From: Coemansia sp. RSA 922
Lineage: Eukaryota; Kickxellomycota; Kickxellomycetes; Kickxellales; Kickxellaceae
Assembly: GCA_027577415.1 (NCBI GenBank)
Contig: JANBQS010000231.1
Span: 1-25,364, forward strand
Direction: 5' to 3'
DNA length: 25,364 bases
The notes under the pieces are model-generated. The model saw only the letters and a list, made by a program, of their open reading frames with translations, had not been told where the DNA came from and ran no database searches. Every line of letters begins with the position of its first letter. Within the stretch, counting starts at the first letter, position 1. Below are positions 9,801-18,138 of the stretch, one piece after another. The position numbers and the translations under genes are program-made.

Positions 9801-10406
9801 GCTAGAGTCCTTTACCTCTTCGTCTCGGCGATCGTGAGGCTGGGCAGACTCGGGTGATATGGGCCGACGCTGCTTGGAAAGCTCTTCACGCTCCCCACCA
9901 GCCACGTCGTTATCGGATGTATTGCCAGACACGAGCTCTAGCACCTGGTCGTCGTCATCAGCAGCGGCATCCTTTGAGATATCTTGCAGCATCTGAGACG
10001 CTCGTAAGCCAGCTTCAGTGGCAGTGGCTGCAAACAAGCTTTGTGGTTGCGTCTTTGCACTCGAGTCTCCAGAGTCCATCGCTTCTAGACGTTGCCGTTT
10101 ACTTGTACCTAGGATTGGAGATATCGGCGAACGAGCATCGCGTTCTCTGCTCGATTCTAGTTTGAGTGCGTTGGCGGCAACCGAGTGCCATCGGGAGCTC
10201 TTCTGCAAGCTTTTGACATTCCCAGAAAGCTGTCTCGTGCCCGATGTCCGTGAGAAACCCACACCGATGCCACTCGACCGAGCTGCTGCCTCTGTGACTC
10301 CAGGTCGACGATCTGTGCCTCTGCCGCGGCTGCTTGTCTGATATCTGCTATTATTGCCCTTAACCAGGTGCCCGTTGATCGTTAAAAGCTCGTCTGCCAG
10401 TACGGA
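6852..10406 (-). CDS. ULP2: SUMO-specific cysteine protease, Ulp2/SENP6-7 type (5' end incomplete)
   Basis: A C48 (Ulp1-like) peptidase, expected to trim SUMO chains in the nucleus. Numbering here counts the codon at 10260-10262 as residue 1. The catalytic domain spans about 660-1065: LRSGEFLNDTIIEFYMRY near its start, NENIHWYLAII with His781, IIILDSLGN with Asp972, and PLQTNLCDCGVFLL with Gln1016 and Cys1022. About 190 acidic, Pro/Ser-rich residues separate His and Asp, an insertion typical of SENP6/7 and Ulp2 rather than Ulp1. Upstream is a long Ser-rich region and a compact beta-rich segment (about 358-505). The frame has no ATG before residue 62, yet stays open upstream to a TTTAG acceptor at 10407-10409. 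The first exon or exons therefore probably lie further upstream; 10406 is taken as the exon boundary. Family confidence is high, the 5' end is uncertain. Confidence 0.9.
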   Translation of the reverse strand, partial: SVLADELLTINGHLVKGNNSRYQTSSRGRGTDRRPGVTEAAARSSGIGVGFSRTSGTRQLSGNVKSLQKSSRWHSVAANALKLESSRERDARSPISPILGTSKRQRLEAMDSGDSSAKTQPQSLFAATATEAGLRASQMLQDISKDAAADDDDQVLELVSGNTSDNDVAGGEREELSKQRRPISPESAQPHDRRDEEVKDSSSGDEPKSAALQGSSSMRVCKTPALGDSEEVVSSGRVQRSLAGFSSKPVVISSPKPQDFFSLPSFARNSNQRAGQPAEKLVNQLRPKTHRATDDDDKEGQSNSVGRIGTSDLGSSTKPPTPNAGWKIPVGRSRDPLASIYQDSGSTSGSPMAHRRRTIASGLIDLRSPSPPPRPAISPPLKPQGRRLSKSSPQKQPQQRLANVPTKSFLLRGVRIGNHVQIADTHAANPTKDPAKHLKLTIRYVQRTMEISGLRESNELMKISVADISALEYNEQRNLAVMCMIPNDTMESLFEEDVFDPSCDDKSRCLIYLCWDIQAKGDKTAFARLQESFGKDIAFATMDASVFQKYASELTKPTSIDLISSDDDSCADKPVNGTANSSMPLQSTGRSILSSIGANQGPSVTKSPYWSSVNSVSTAYASSIGERTRGRSKIADDALWDEPSMSSKRTLSSQAARRISSPSFFSTACSSYDLRKPNLGNMAEPSSSLEEDYNSRSDDDDFVVQHQKVGVDISSLRFEYPPEGAKPIHVGGSDIYRLRSGEFLNDTIIEFYMRYIGENLRTTDAKLYERCFFFNTFFFKKLSQRSRAIACDGDEDPMGVVYSQLKKWTASVDLFGKDYIFVPINENIHWYLAIIANPRAMLPAKLEVPDSDPSRSDIGAASLEEPAGKPATPLTVDLPPPSSPFTSLLSSEPSPAKEEDLFPPLPEDGSSDVDIEMDESPAKEDMVNAGAVLSQAKSSSPRSALTPSTSELETDLKLDLNLGKSDNTSLVSDRPPLPPPHVIDLSCEAMPLSETAATDALKAKSKYVDPETTPSIIILDSLGNRHQPTFGLLRGYMQAEANYKHHPADVAEAMVGKYAKVPLQTNLCDCGVFLLQYIENFLKDPTMFMSHALNGADMRAWFNTGLMREKRNSMMRLAIRLASEYEQLQNNKADAKDSAKSEAQQVVKDTSEGSDRPSDPSPAPTVAMASESGGKEPRPADDAE

Positions 10407-11606
10407 CTAAACACAACCGACTCTTTTCAACAAGTACGTAGTTTAGCAACTCAATGATAACAGTTCCAGGCTTTGGCGACACTGTTCTGTATACAAGCCT
10501 ACACACTTACATTTCTGATATTGTTGTTTGGCGTGTCAATTATCGTCCCGGCTACTTTGCGTGGCTGTACGCTCGGCTTCCTATGTTTGAAATGAGCTAG
10601 AGTTATTAGCGAGAGTTCTGGAATGAAATTCGAGCAAGACAAGCCGTTTACCCACACAGCTTCTTATGTACGAACCTTAGTTTCCCGCCGTCAGTCTACA
10701 AGACAAGATTGGGTAACAAAAAAGACCTCACTAGTTAGTAGCATGAGCTTAACTGGTCGAGCAAGTCTTTTGAATTTTACAGCGTATATAAATAGCCTGA
10801 AAACGCGTACCATTTCTAACCGCGCAGTTATGAATGCCTGCGCACAAGTCCCGTGTTTGATATATTATAAGAAAACGTAATAGCGTTGTCGAAGATGAGT
10901 GTGAAATGCAGCAAAAAAAAAAGTGAAAGAAAACGTGAAATCGAGAGTCAGAATGCAAAGCTGAGCCAGAAAAGGCGGTCATAATTATCCATCAAGCGCA
11001 GTTGTAAGCGCTTTGATTTGGCCTAATCGATCAGGCTGCGAGTAAAATCACCAACGCAAGATGTTAAAAAAGACATCTCAAGCTGCCAATATAGTCAATA
11101 TATAGACACTAATTCGTATATGGCATGGACTAGAAAGCAAATTAAATATTCAGGTGGTCCCGTCTCTATAATTGTGTTCCGTTTTATAACGATGCCATAC
11201 ACTTCGTTGATCCCCTGCAAATGAAGCGATTAACTTTTGATTGCCTAGTCCCGTCGGATATTCTCAAATGACACTCGAAATGGATATGAGTACATTGGCT
11301 ATAGTAATTACTCATCAGAATACTCAGGGCCGACTATTGTCACCGAGCTGCTTTTAAAGATGTCCGCGTGTGAAGAAAAAAGATAAAATAAAACAACTGC
11401 GGCAGCACTCCTCCATCTATCGGAATTGGCGATCATGCATACAAAGCATGAGTTCCATTTTACGGAGAAACCATTTTGACAGCTCGGCATTCATGGCAAT
11501 CCAGACCCGCACTATAAAAGCTGGTCATTTAAAAAAACTAAAGGGGTCTCGCTCACTTTTGTTCATATACTTCTAGAATATTTCATGTTATTATGCTATT
11601 TAAACG
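10407..11606. other. Long intergenic region, probable promoters of ULP2-like and MFS genes
   Basis: About 1.2 kb with no recognised gene. The left part probably holds 5' exons or leader of the minus-strand ULP2-like gene. A consensus minus-strand donor (GTAAGT) begins at 10510, pairing with the acceptor at 10407-10409. A minus-strand ATG lies at 10742-10744 with a TATATAAATA run (plus-strand reading) at 10785-10794. The middle is AT-rich; a short inverted repeat (arms AGATGT and ACATCT) sits at 11059-11078. Small open frames (plus 10623-10880, minus 10749-10982) have no recognisable features. No tRNA-like box was seen. Confidence 0.5.
11513..11519 (+). promoter_or_regulatory. TATA box of MFS transporter gene
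   Basis: TATAAAA lies 94 bases before the ATG at 11607, in AT-rich DNA and correctly oriented for the transporter gene. This spacing is normal for fungal promoters. Confidence 0.55.
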
Positions 11607-12932
11607 ATGGTCCTTGATAAAAAGAGCAATGCCTGGGTCCACAAGTCAGAAACAGACTCGCCAACTACTGGAGCTCTGTTCACGGATGACAGTGCCGAGC
11701 TCGGAAATGGCCTTGATCCAACATTAGCATTTCCTGCATACACACGCTACGCGGTTGTAGCCAGCTGCTTTGTGATCCAAGGCCTCTCGTGTGGGCTTGT
11801 CCATGCATGGGGCGTACAGCAAGAGTATCTCGCAGCTAACGTATACGTCGGTGAGCCATCCAAGATAAAGACACTTGGTTATATCGGAACGCTGATGTAC
11901 TTTAGCCTCTACCTCTGGGGGATGCTTGCCGGGTGGCTAGCCGAGGTGTGGTCGTATCGCAAGCTGTGCTTCGTCGGGATAGTCATAATGGCGCTGGGGC
12001 AGCTGCTAGCCTCATTCTGCAAGGAGCCCTGGCAATTGTGTCTTACCGAGGGCATTGTGTTTGGCTTGGGTATCGGATTAGTGTTTAGTCCGACGTCAAC
12101 AGCGCCTGCACGCTGGTTCACAAAGCGGCGCGGTCTAGCCACGGGAATAGCGGTGGCTGGTGTCGGAGTCGGCGGCTTGGTTATTGCGCCACTGACTGAG
12201 TATCTCGTACGCAAAACCAGCGTCGAGTGGAGCCTGCGCATTTCGGCCATCTACATTATAGTACTAGGTTCTATCGCGTGCTACTTTGTACGCGTACCCT
12301 TCCAGGACAAAACCAGGACGCTCAGGAACTTTGACTGGTACGCGTTTGGCGATCGGCGGTTTGCCATCCATGCGTGTATGGCGTTTTTCGTCACCGCCGC
12401 CTACATCGTTCCGTATGCATTTCTTCCCGAGTTCTGGGTAGCCAAGGGACTCAGCTCGCAGACCGCCTCAGTTCTAATAGCTGTTGCTAACGTGGCCTCT
12501 TCAGTTGGCCGAGTAGCTATTGGGTTTGCGGCTGATTACGTTGGCGTGCTCAACTCGTTGGTGTTGTGCTTGACAATTGCATCGATTTCGTGCTTTGTGC
12601 TCTGGCCATTTGCCACTGGAGTCGGCGTAGGCGTAGTCATGGGCCTGTGCTATGGTTTCACTGCTGGTGGCTACTGGTCTCTTGCTCCGCTGGCCGCGGG
12701 AAAGCTCTTTGGTATTGACAAGCTGGCTAGTAATGCGGGAATCTTCTACACAGTTTCAGCAGTCGGCGCTTGGCTAGGAGGGCCAGCAGCCGGCGCAATC
12801 CTAAGTGGGCCTGGACATGGTACCAATTTTATCGGGATGAGCGTGTATGTCGGTGTTTTGTGGTTAGCAGCACTTGTATTAGCTGTAGTCAATCGCACAC
12901 TGTTTTCTAAGAGCATAATGGCCAAAATTTGA
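11607..12932 (+). CDS. MFS transporter, monocarboxylate-transporter-like (Mch family)
   Basis: 441 residues in one exon, with about 12 hydrophobic segments beginning near residue 47 after a hydrophilic cytosolic N terminus. The first helix carries QGLSCGLVHAWGV (58-70), the fungal version of the MCT helix-1 signature. The helix 4-5 region has ARWFTKRRGLATGIAVAG (168-185), the most characteristic stretch of this family. The central cytosolic loop (about 230-252) is short. Fungal relatives include Mch4 and Mch5; substrates vary (riboflavin for yeast Mch5, others unknown), so the substrate here cannot be stated. It is expected in the plasma or an internal membrane. It has its own TATA box and converges on the A20/AN1 gene across a gap of about 280 bases in which I see nothing else. 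Confidence 0.9.
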   Translation: MVLDKKSNAWVHKSETDSPTTGALFTDDSAELGNGLDPTLAFPAYTRYAVVASCFVIQGLSCGLVHAWGVQQEYLAANVYVGEPSKIKTLGYIGTLMYFSLYLWGMLAGWLAEVWSYRKLCFVGIVIMALGQLLASFCKEPWQLCLTEGIVFGLGIGLVFSPTSTAPARWFTKRRGLATGIAVAGVGVGGLVIAPLTEYLVRKTSVEWSLRISAIYIIVLGSIACYFVRVPFQDKTRTLRNFDWYAFGDRRFAIHACMAFFVTAAYIVPYAFLPEFWVAKGLSSQTASVLIAVANVASSVGRVAIGFAADYVGVLNSLVLCLTIASISCFVLWPFATGVGVGVVMGLCYGFTAGGYWSLAPLAAGKLFGIDKLASNAGIFYTVSAVGAWLGGPAAGAILSGPGHGTNFIGMSVYVGVLWLAALVLAVVNRTLFSKSIMAKI

Positions 12933-13210
12933 ATATCTACTACTTGCAAATGATTTAAATCTAACTACGCTGTGCGGCAGTAGACTCTAACGGCTGCCAA
13001 ATGGTATGTGTCATCGCCAAAAAAATTTTGACAGTTATTAGCATCACCTGTCGTTGCAGGCAACACGCGTGAAAACAAAATGTCTAGGGTTTACATTTGC
13101 TATGCAAAAAAGGATATAAAAAAAGAGCTACAGAACAAAAAGTCCTCACAAAGTGTGAAGACAGGTTAAAAATAGGATAGTTAAAAGAATAAAGTGCGCT
13201 ATACGCTCTC

Positions 13211-14276
13211 TTAGTCGATGCGAGTAAAGCTTCGGCCGGCCTTGCGGTGGACATTAATCCGGGGGTTCTTCTTTTCAAGGTCTAGGCGGTCGCGGGCCAT
13301 GTGGTCAAACTCGCAGTCATGCTGGTCGGGGAAGCGGTGAGTATCGCAAAAGACATAGTCGCAGCGGCACTTGTTTGTAGTCTGCTTAACGAGCGGTACG
13401 CGTGCACGGCAACTGAAGCAGCGACCCTTGTTGGCCTGTGTGCGCTTTGTGGGAGTAGACGAGCCCGACACAGAGGTTGACATTGCGGCCAGCGGCGACT
13501 GAACCGTAGAGCCAGGTGCCGAGTCAGACCCAAGGCTGGGTGTGGCGTCTAGGGCATCCTCCGCGATAATAGCTGTGATGTGGGACTTTGCAGCTGGCGG
13601 CGAAGACGACTGCTGTTGCGGTTGTGGTTGCGGTTGTTCCTCCTTCTCAGTGCTAGGAGCGGCGGCTTCAACGGCAGCGGCGAAAGCTGTGGCAATAACG
13701 CCGGCGTCTTCTGCTGCTTGTTGCTCATCTACAACGCAGAATGAAGAACGACAAAAGGGGGGACGCATGACAAACACACACACTTGGTAATGGCAGAGTT
13801 AGCAAAACAAAAGCAAGGGCAAACCAAACAAGAAAGGGGAGTTTTGTTGCTGACACAATGGCCACAGACAGACAGACAGACAGAACACGGCAGGTGGGAG
13901 GGCCAAATATATGCAGACAAGGCAGCAGTTGGCAACTTTGCCTGTTCCCCCTCCACCCACGCCCAGGGCGGCGTGCGAGGCGGCGGCCCACGCATCACGT
14001 GGTACTTGTGTGATTTTTGGGGCTAAGATGCATACGCACGGCGGGCAGAAATTAAGCCTGGAGGCGGCAAGTCAAGCAGAGGGACCACGCAGGACACGAA
14101 AGGAGTGTTGGACAGAGTGCGCTTTGGTATAGTGGGTACTTACTGTGTTGGTTCTCTTTCTGGAGCTCTTGCTCCTGCTCTTTGAAGCATTTGGAGCACA
14201 TGTTTTTATAGACCTGGTGTCCAAAAAATCCGCATTTCTTGACACAAAAGCCGGGCTGCTTAGACTCGTTCTCCAT
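13211..14276 (-). CDS. A20/AN1 zinc-finger protein (stress-associated protein / ZFAND5-6 type)
   Basis: Two exons, 14276-14144 and 13728-13211, joined within a codon (donor GTAAGT, acceptor TTGTAG) to give 216 residues. The first exon encodes an A20-type finger, CVKKCGFFGHQVYKNMCSKC, with Cys11, Cys15, Cys27 and Cys30. The second carries a low-complexity linker rich in Gln, Pro, Ser and Ala (about 46-140) and a complete AN1 finger: Cys148, Cys151, Cys165, Cys167, Cys172, His175, His181 and Cys183. The tail is basic and ends RKAGRSFTRID, as in the family. Animal and plant relatives bind ubiquitin or polyubiquitin through A20 and link stress signals to the proteasome; that role here is by homology. 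The intron is long (415 bases) for this window. The start is the only ATG fitting directly before the A20 finger. Confidence 0.93.
13729..14143 (-). other. 415-base intron of the A20/AN1 gene
   Basis: A GT-AG intron (GTAAGT ... TTGTAG) separates the A20-finger exon from the linker/AN1 exon. It is four to eight times longer than the other introns in this window. It contains a CAGA tandem repeat (13865-13884) and a CACGTG hexamer (13996-14001), so it may hold regulatory sequence. No coding potential was recognised in it. Confidence 0.85.
13865..13884. repeat. (CAGA)5 microsatellite
   Basis: Five uninterrupted CAGA units inside the A20/AN1 gene intron. It is a simple repeat, probably variable between strains. 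Confidence 0.85.
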
Positions 14277-15262
14277 GGCAATAGGTAAGTGTGTGTGGGT
14301 GTGTGGGACGGCAACCAAGCAGGCTGCTCAGATTTAAAAAAGTTACCGAGCGGCTAATTGGCGTGGGCGCGTCTGGCAGATACAGGCTGCAGAAAAAGAA
14401 AAGCAAGGCTAGAAGAAGAAAAGAAGAGAGTTGCAAATAAGTATTGAGAAATTTGGGCTAGATGAAGAAGGGCCAGCAAAATAAAAAGAAAAGAGAAGAA
14501 AAAAGTGTGTAAATTGAAGAAGAGAGAAGAGAAAGAGGTTTGGAAAAAATGTGCCACACGCAAAAAGACAAAAAAGGCGAGAGCGGAAGCAAGAAAGTGC
14601 CGGCTTTTTCTCACAGAAAGAGGAGCTAAAATGGGGGGAGGCACTTGCGGCAGGCCCCGTGTCGCGACTTTGTCAATGTTGATGCGGCGCAGATGCGGAG
14701 GGCGAGACACCGGGGGGTATCTGCCCGCCCATTGGTGTTCTCTCTCCGCTGATGATCGAGCTGCCTTGGCGGTATCTATAGTGGCAATAGCCGTGGGTCA
14801 TTGTTATCTTGTTGGCTGCAGCTAGTGCTAAAACTCCAGCAGGCAGCCTTGGGCGTGTGGCTCCTGCCTGCACCTGTTCGCCTGGAGCATATTCCTACGC
14901 CCCCTGCCTGACATCACGTTGGTCACCACAGCACGCACGTAGGGAGGATAGTAGGCAAAGACAGTTTTGCCCTCTCCCCTCTTCTTTGGCAAACAAATAA
15001 ATAGTCTTTGGGCCCCCCTATACCGCAAGTCAGCCAGACGGATAGGCGGACATGTGAGGCAATCTGGCTGCGCACAGACAGGTGATGACTAATTGGGGCC
15101 AAGCACGTCGTATATCCCAACGGCACATGAGGCCCTGCATCCGAGTTCTATGACTAAAAGAAGGGCTGCTTAGCGTAAACTGGTAGTCTTAGAAAGAAAG
15201 AAAGAGAAAAATAGAAAGAAAGAAAGACACTCAAGAAAAAAATGATAATATAAGAAAACTGC
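14277..15262. other. Intergenic region, promoter of A20/AN1 gene and 3' flank of glycogen phosphorylase
   Basis: About 990 bases without a recognised gene. The part next to 14276 is the upstream side of the minus-strand A20/AN1 gene and is very purine-rich on the plus strand (14390-14640), giving long pyrimidine tracts on the transcribed strand, common in fungal 5' leaders. The right end (15191-15227) is an AAAG-type simple repeat just beyond the glycogen phosphorylase stop codon. Several short frames on both strands are low-complexity or antisense-like and are not called. Confidence 0.5.
15191..15227. repeat. AAAG-type simple repeat
   Basis: Imperfect AGAAAGAAAG units with short interruptions, 3' of the glycogen phosphorylase gene. 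Low-complexity purine tract. Confidence 0.75.
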
Positions 15263-16045
15263 TTACAAGCCACAGTTCAAAACAGGCTGGGGCTCAATGT
15301 TCCAAACTTCCTCGGCATACTCCTGGATGGAGCGGTCGGACGAGAACTTTGCCATGCGCGCGACGGACAGAATGGACTTGGTGACCCACTCGTCGTGGTT
15401 GCGGTAGGCCGCCTCAACAGCCTTGTGGGCCTCGATGTACGATGGGAAGTCCACCGATAGCAAATAGACGTCGCCGCCACGCATGATAGCGTCGATCAGT
15501 GGCTGGAAGAGCTGAGCATCGCCAAAGGTGTTGCGCTGGATCATGTCAAAGGCAGTCTGCAGGGCGCTGTCGGGCTTGGGCTGGTTGAAGCGCAGGTAGT
15601 GGCGGAAGTCCTCGACCTCGTGCGCCAGGCAGCCAAAGAAGAAGATCTGCTCCTCGCCGATCTCCTCGCCGATTTCAATGTTGGCGCCGTCGACGGTGCC
15701 CAAGATGATGCCACCGTTGAGCACAAACTTCATGTTCGACGTGCCCGACGCCTCCGTGCCGGCAGTCGAGATGTGCTGCGAAATGTCGCTGGCCGGGATG
15801 ATAACCTCAGCCGCCGTAACGCTGTAGTCGGGGATAAACACGACCTTGAGGACATCGCCGATTTCCTCGTCGCTGTTGATAACCTCGGCGACCGAGTTGA
15901 TGAGCTTGATGACCTGCTTGGCAACCCAGTAGCCAGACGCGGCCTTGCCGGCAAAGATTACGACGCGGGGCACCTCCTGCTCGCGCTGCTCGGGCGACAT
16001 CTGCTTCAGCAAGTGGTAGCGGTAAATGACGCTAAAGATGTTCAT

Positions 16046-16081
<36 letters not shown>

Positions 16082-17938
16082 GATGTCAAACAGCGCCTTC
16101 GAGCTGACCTTGATTCCGGTAGTGGTGAGGATATACTCGGCCAAACGCTCCTTGTTCTTCTGCTTGGCAGCCCACCAGCGCTCACGGAAGTTGACGTCCT
16201 CGAGCTTGCCCTCGAGCTGCTTGACTTTGGCCAGGTCGTTGACCCACGAGCGGTCGCCGACAACCTCAGTGATCAGGTCGCTCATGTCGGGGTTGCACTC
16301 GTTCATCCAGCGGCGAGGCGACACGCCGTTAGTCTTGTTGATGAACTTGTCCTCGCCCTGGATGCGCACAAAGTCCTTGAAGATCGTCTGCTTGATAATG
16401 TCCGAGTGGATCGCAGCTACGCCGTTGACCTTGTGCGAGCCAACGCAGGCCAGGAACGCCATGCGCACTTGCTGCGGGTTGCTCTCCTCGATGATCGAGA
16501 TCTTGTTCAGCAACTCGCGATCGCCAGGGAACTGCCTCTCAACCTTTTGCAAAAAGAACAGGTTGATGTCGTAGATGATGCCCATGTGGCGAGGCAGGAT
16601 CTTGTCCAGCATCGGAACGGGCCACTTCTCCATGGCCTCGGGCAGGATGGTGTGGTTGGTGAAGGCGAACGTGCGCGTGGTAATGTCCCACGCCTCGTCC
16701 CAGCTCAGGCCCTCGTCGTCGATGAGGATGCGCATCAGCTCAGGCACGCCCAGCGTCGGGTGCGTGTCGTTGAGCTGGATGGCCGCCAAGTCAGGCAGCT
16801 CGCTCAGTGGACGGTTGGTCTTCTTGAAGCGCGCCATAATGTCTTGCATGGTCGCACTGCAGAACAGGTACTCCTGGCGCAAGCGCAGCTCCTTGCCATC
16901 GTTGGTGTTGTCGTTCGGGTACAGCACGTCAGTCAGAATCTGAGCAGCGACCTGGCCGCCAGTGGCGCCCTGGTAGTCGCCCGAGTTGAACTTGTTCAGG
17001 TCGAATAGCGTGTTGGTCTTGCAGCTCCACAGACGGATGTTGCCGACGTTGGTTGTGCCGTAGCCAGGCACAGGCACGTCAAAGGCCATGGCGTCGTAGA
17101 CGACGTTGCTCTCCCACTTGAAGCGGTGCTCGCTATGAGGATCGCGCACCAGGTGACCGTAGAACTTGACGGGGTAGGTGACGTCGGGGCGGGGGAACTC
17201 CCACGGGTTGGGCGAGTCGAGCCAGCAGTCAGGCGCCTCGACCTGGTAGCCGTTGAGGATCTGCTGCTGGAACATGCCGTACTTGTAGCGCAGACCGTAG
17301 CCCCAGCCCGGATAGTTTGAGCAGGCCATAGAGTCGACGTAGCAGGCAGCCAGGCGGCCGAGACCGCCGTTGCCCAGGGCAGCGTCGCGCTCCTCGTCAA
17401 TGATGTCTTCGAGGCAGAAGCCAACATCGCCCAGTACCTTGGAGTACTCCTGGCGCAGGCCCAGAGCTAGCAGCGCATTGTCAAAGGTGCGGCCGATCAG
17501 GAACTCGAGCGACATGTAGTAGACGCGCTTGGCGCCAATCTTGTCGTGGTACTCGTTGGTCAAGTTCCAGCGCTGCAGCAGGCGGTCGCGCACGGAGAAG
17601 GCGCTGGCCAGGTAGGCGTGGGCCGAGTCGATGCTGGCAGGAGTACGCAAAAACGTAGCCGTCAAGTGCATGACCACCGAGTTCTTGATGGTGGCAACAT
17701 CACGAGAAATCTCCGAGTGCGAGTAGTCGCGGAACTCGCTGTCGTCCTTGGTGGGGGTCTTGGGCTGAGAGTGAGCGCCGCCAGCGAGCATGGTCTTTAG
17801 GGCTGGGCCGGACAGCACGCGCTTGAGCGACGTGGGACGGGTGACGGGGACATCGGCCTCGTGCACGCCAGGCGTGGTGGTCGCCTTGGCGGTGTTTAGG
17901 GGGATAGAAGAGCTAAAGTAGCCAGTGTTTTGCGACAT
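15263..17938 (-). CDS. GPH1: Glycogen phosphorylase
   Basis: 891 residues in one exon. It releases glucose 1-phosphate from glycogen using pyridoxal 5'-phosphate; cytosolic, first step of glycogen breakdown. Family landmarks are all visible: YYMSLEFLIGRTFDNAL, then DAALGNGGLGRLAACYVDSM, ...QLNDTHPTLGVPELMR, KRIHEYKRQLMN, and the PLP site EASGTSNMKFVLNGG with the cofactor lysine at residue 737. The first about 80 residues are a variable extension. It includes RPTSLKRVLSG, whose serine fits a basic kinase site; yeast Gph1 is phosphorylated in its N-terminal extension, so control by phosphorylation is plausible. The start is the ATG at 17938; the frame runs slightly further but offers no earlier ATG. 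A long plus-strand open frame opposite it is a codon-bias shadow. The upstream region holds a TATA box and stress-element-like motifs. Confidence 0.97.
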
Positions 17939-18066
17939 GGCCAAAGAGATATCACAGATAAGTCAGGCGTAGAGCAGAGAGCTTAGTGGAGTAAACGGTA
18001 TGTGTAAATATGTGAGGCGAGGTGGACACGAGAGAGGCAAGCAAAGCGGCCACGGATGCTGCCTCA

Positions 18067-18073
18067 CTTTATA
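18067..18073 (-). promoter_or_regulatory. TATA box of glycogen phosphorylase gene
   Basis: On the minus strand this reads TATAAAG, about 130 bases before the ATG at 17938 and correctly oriented. Yeast GPH1 is stress-induced and TATA-containing genes often are, which fits the CCCCT/AGGGG motifs further upstream. Confidence 0.5.
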
Positions 18074-18122
18074 CGTCTTGCTACAGAACAACGACGCCCA
18101 AGCGCACCCTCTTCTTTGCGCG

Positions 18123-18138
18123 TGTCGCCGTGGCGACA
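18123..18138. repeat. Short inverted repeat (TGTCGCC/GGCGACA)
   Basis: Two perfect seven-base arms separated by GT, within the glycogen phosphorylase upstream region. It could be a protein-binding palindrome or a hairpin in a long leader. Confidence 0.5.

Noticed and set aside
10623..10880. Plus-strand 85-codon and minus-strand 77-codon (10749-10982) frames
   Set aside because: Short, overlapping on opposite strands, AT-rich and without recognisable features. They probably cover the promoter or leader of the ULP2-like gene.
13996..14001. CACGTG hexamers here and at 18225-18230 and 19846-19851 as a shared regulon signal
   Set aside because: A six-base palindrome is expected several times in 25 kb, and one copy is inside a coding exon, so a common regulator is not supported by count alone.
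15599..17008. Long plus-strand open frame (469 codons) opposite glycogen phosphorylase
   Set aside because: It lies wholly antisense to a strongly conserved enzyme gene, and its sequence is a low-complexity Val/Leu/Asp/Ala pattern typical of codon-bias shadows.
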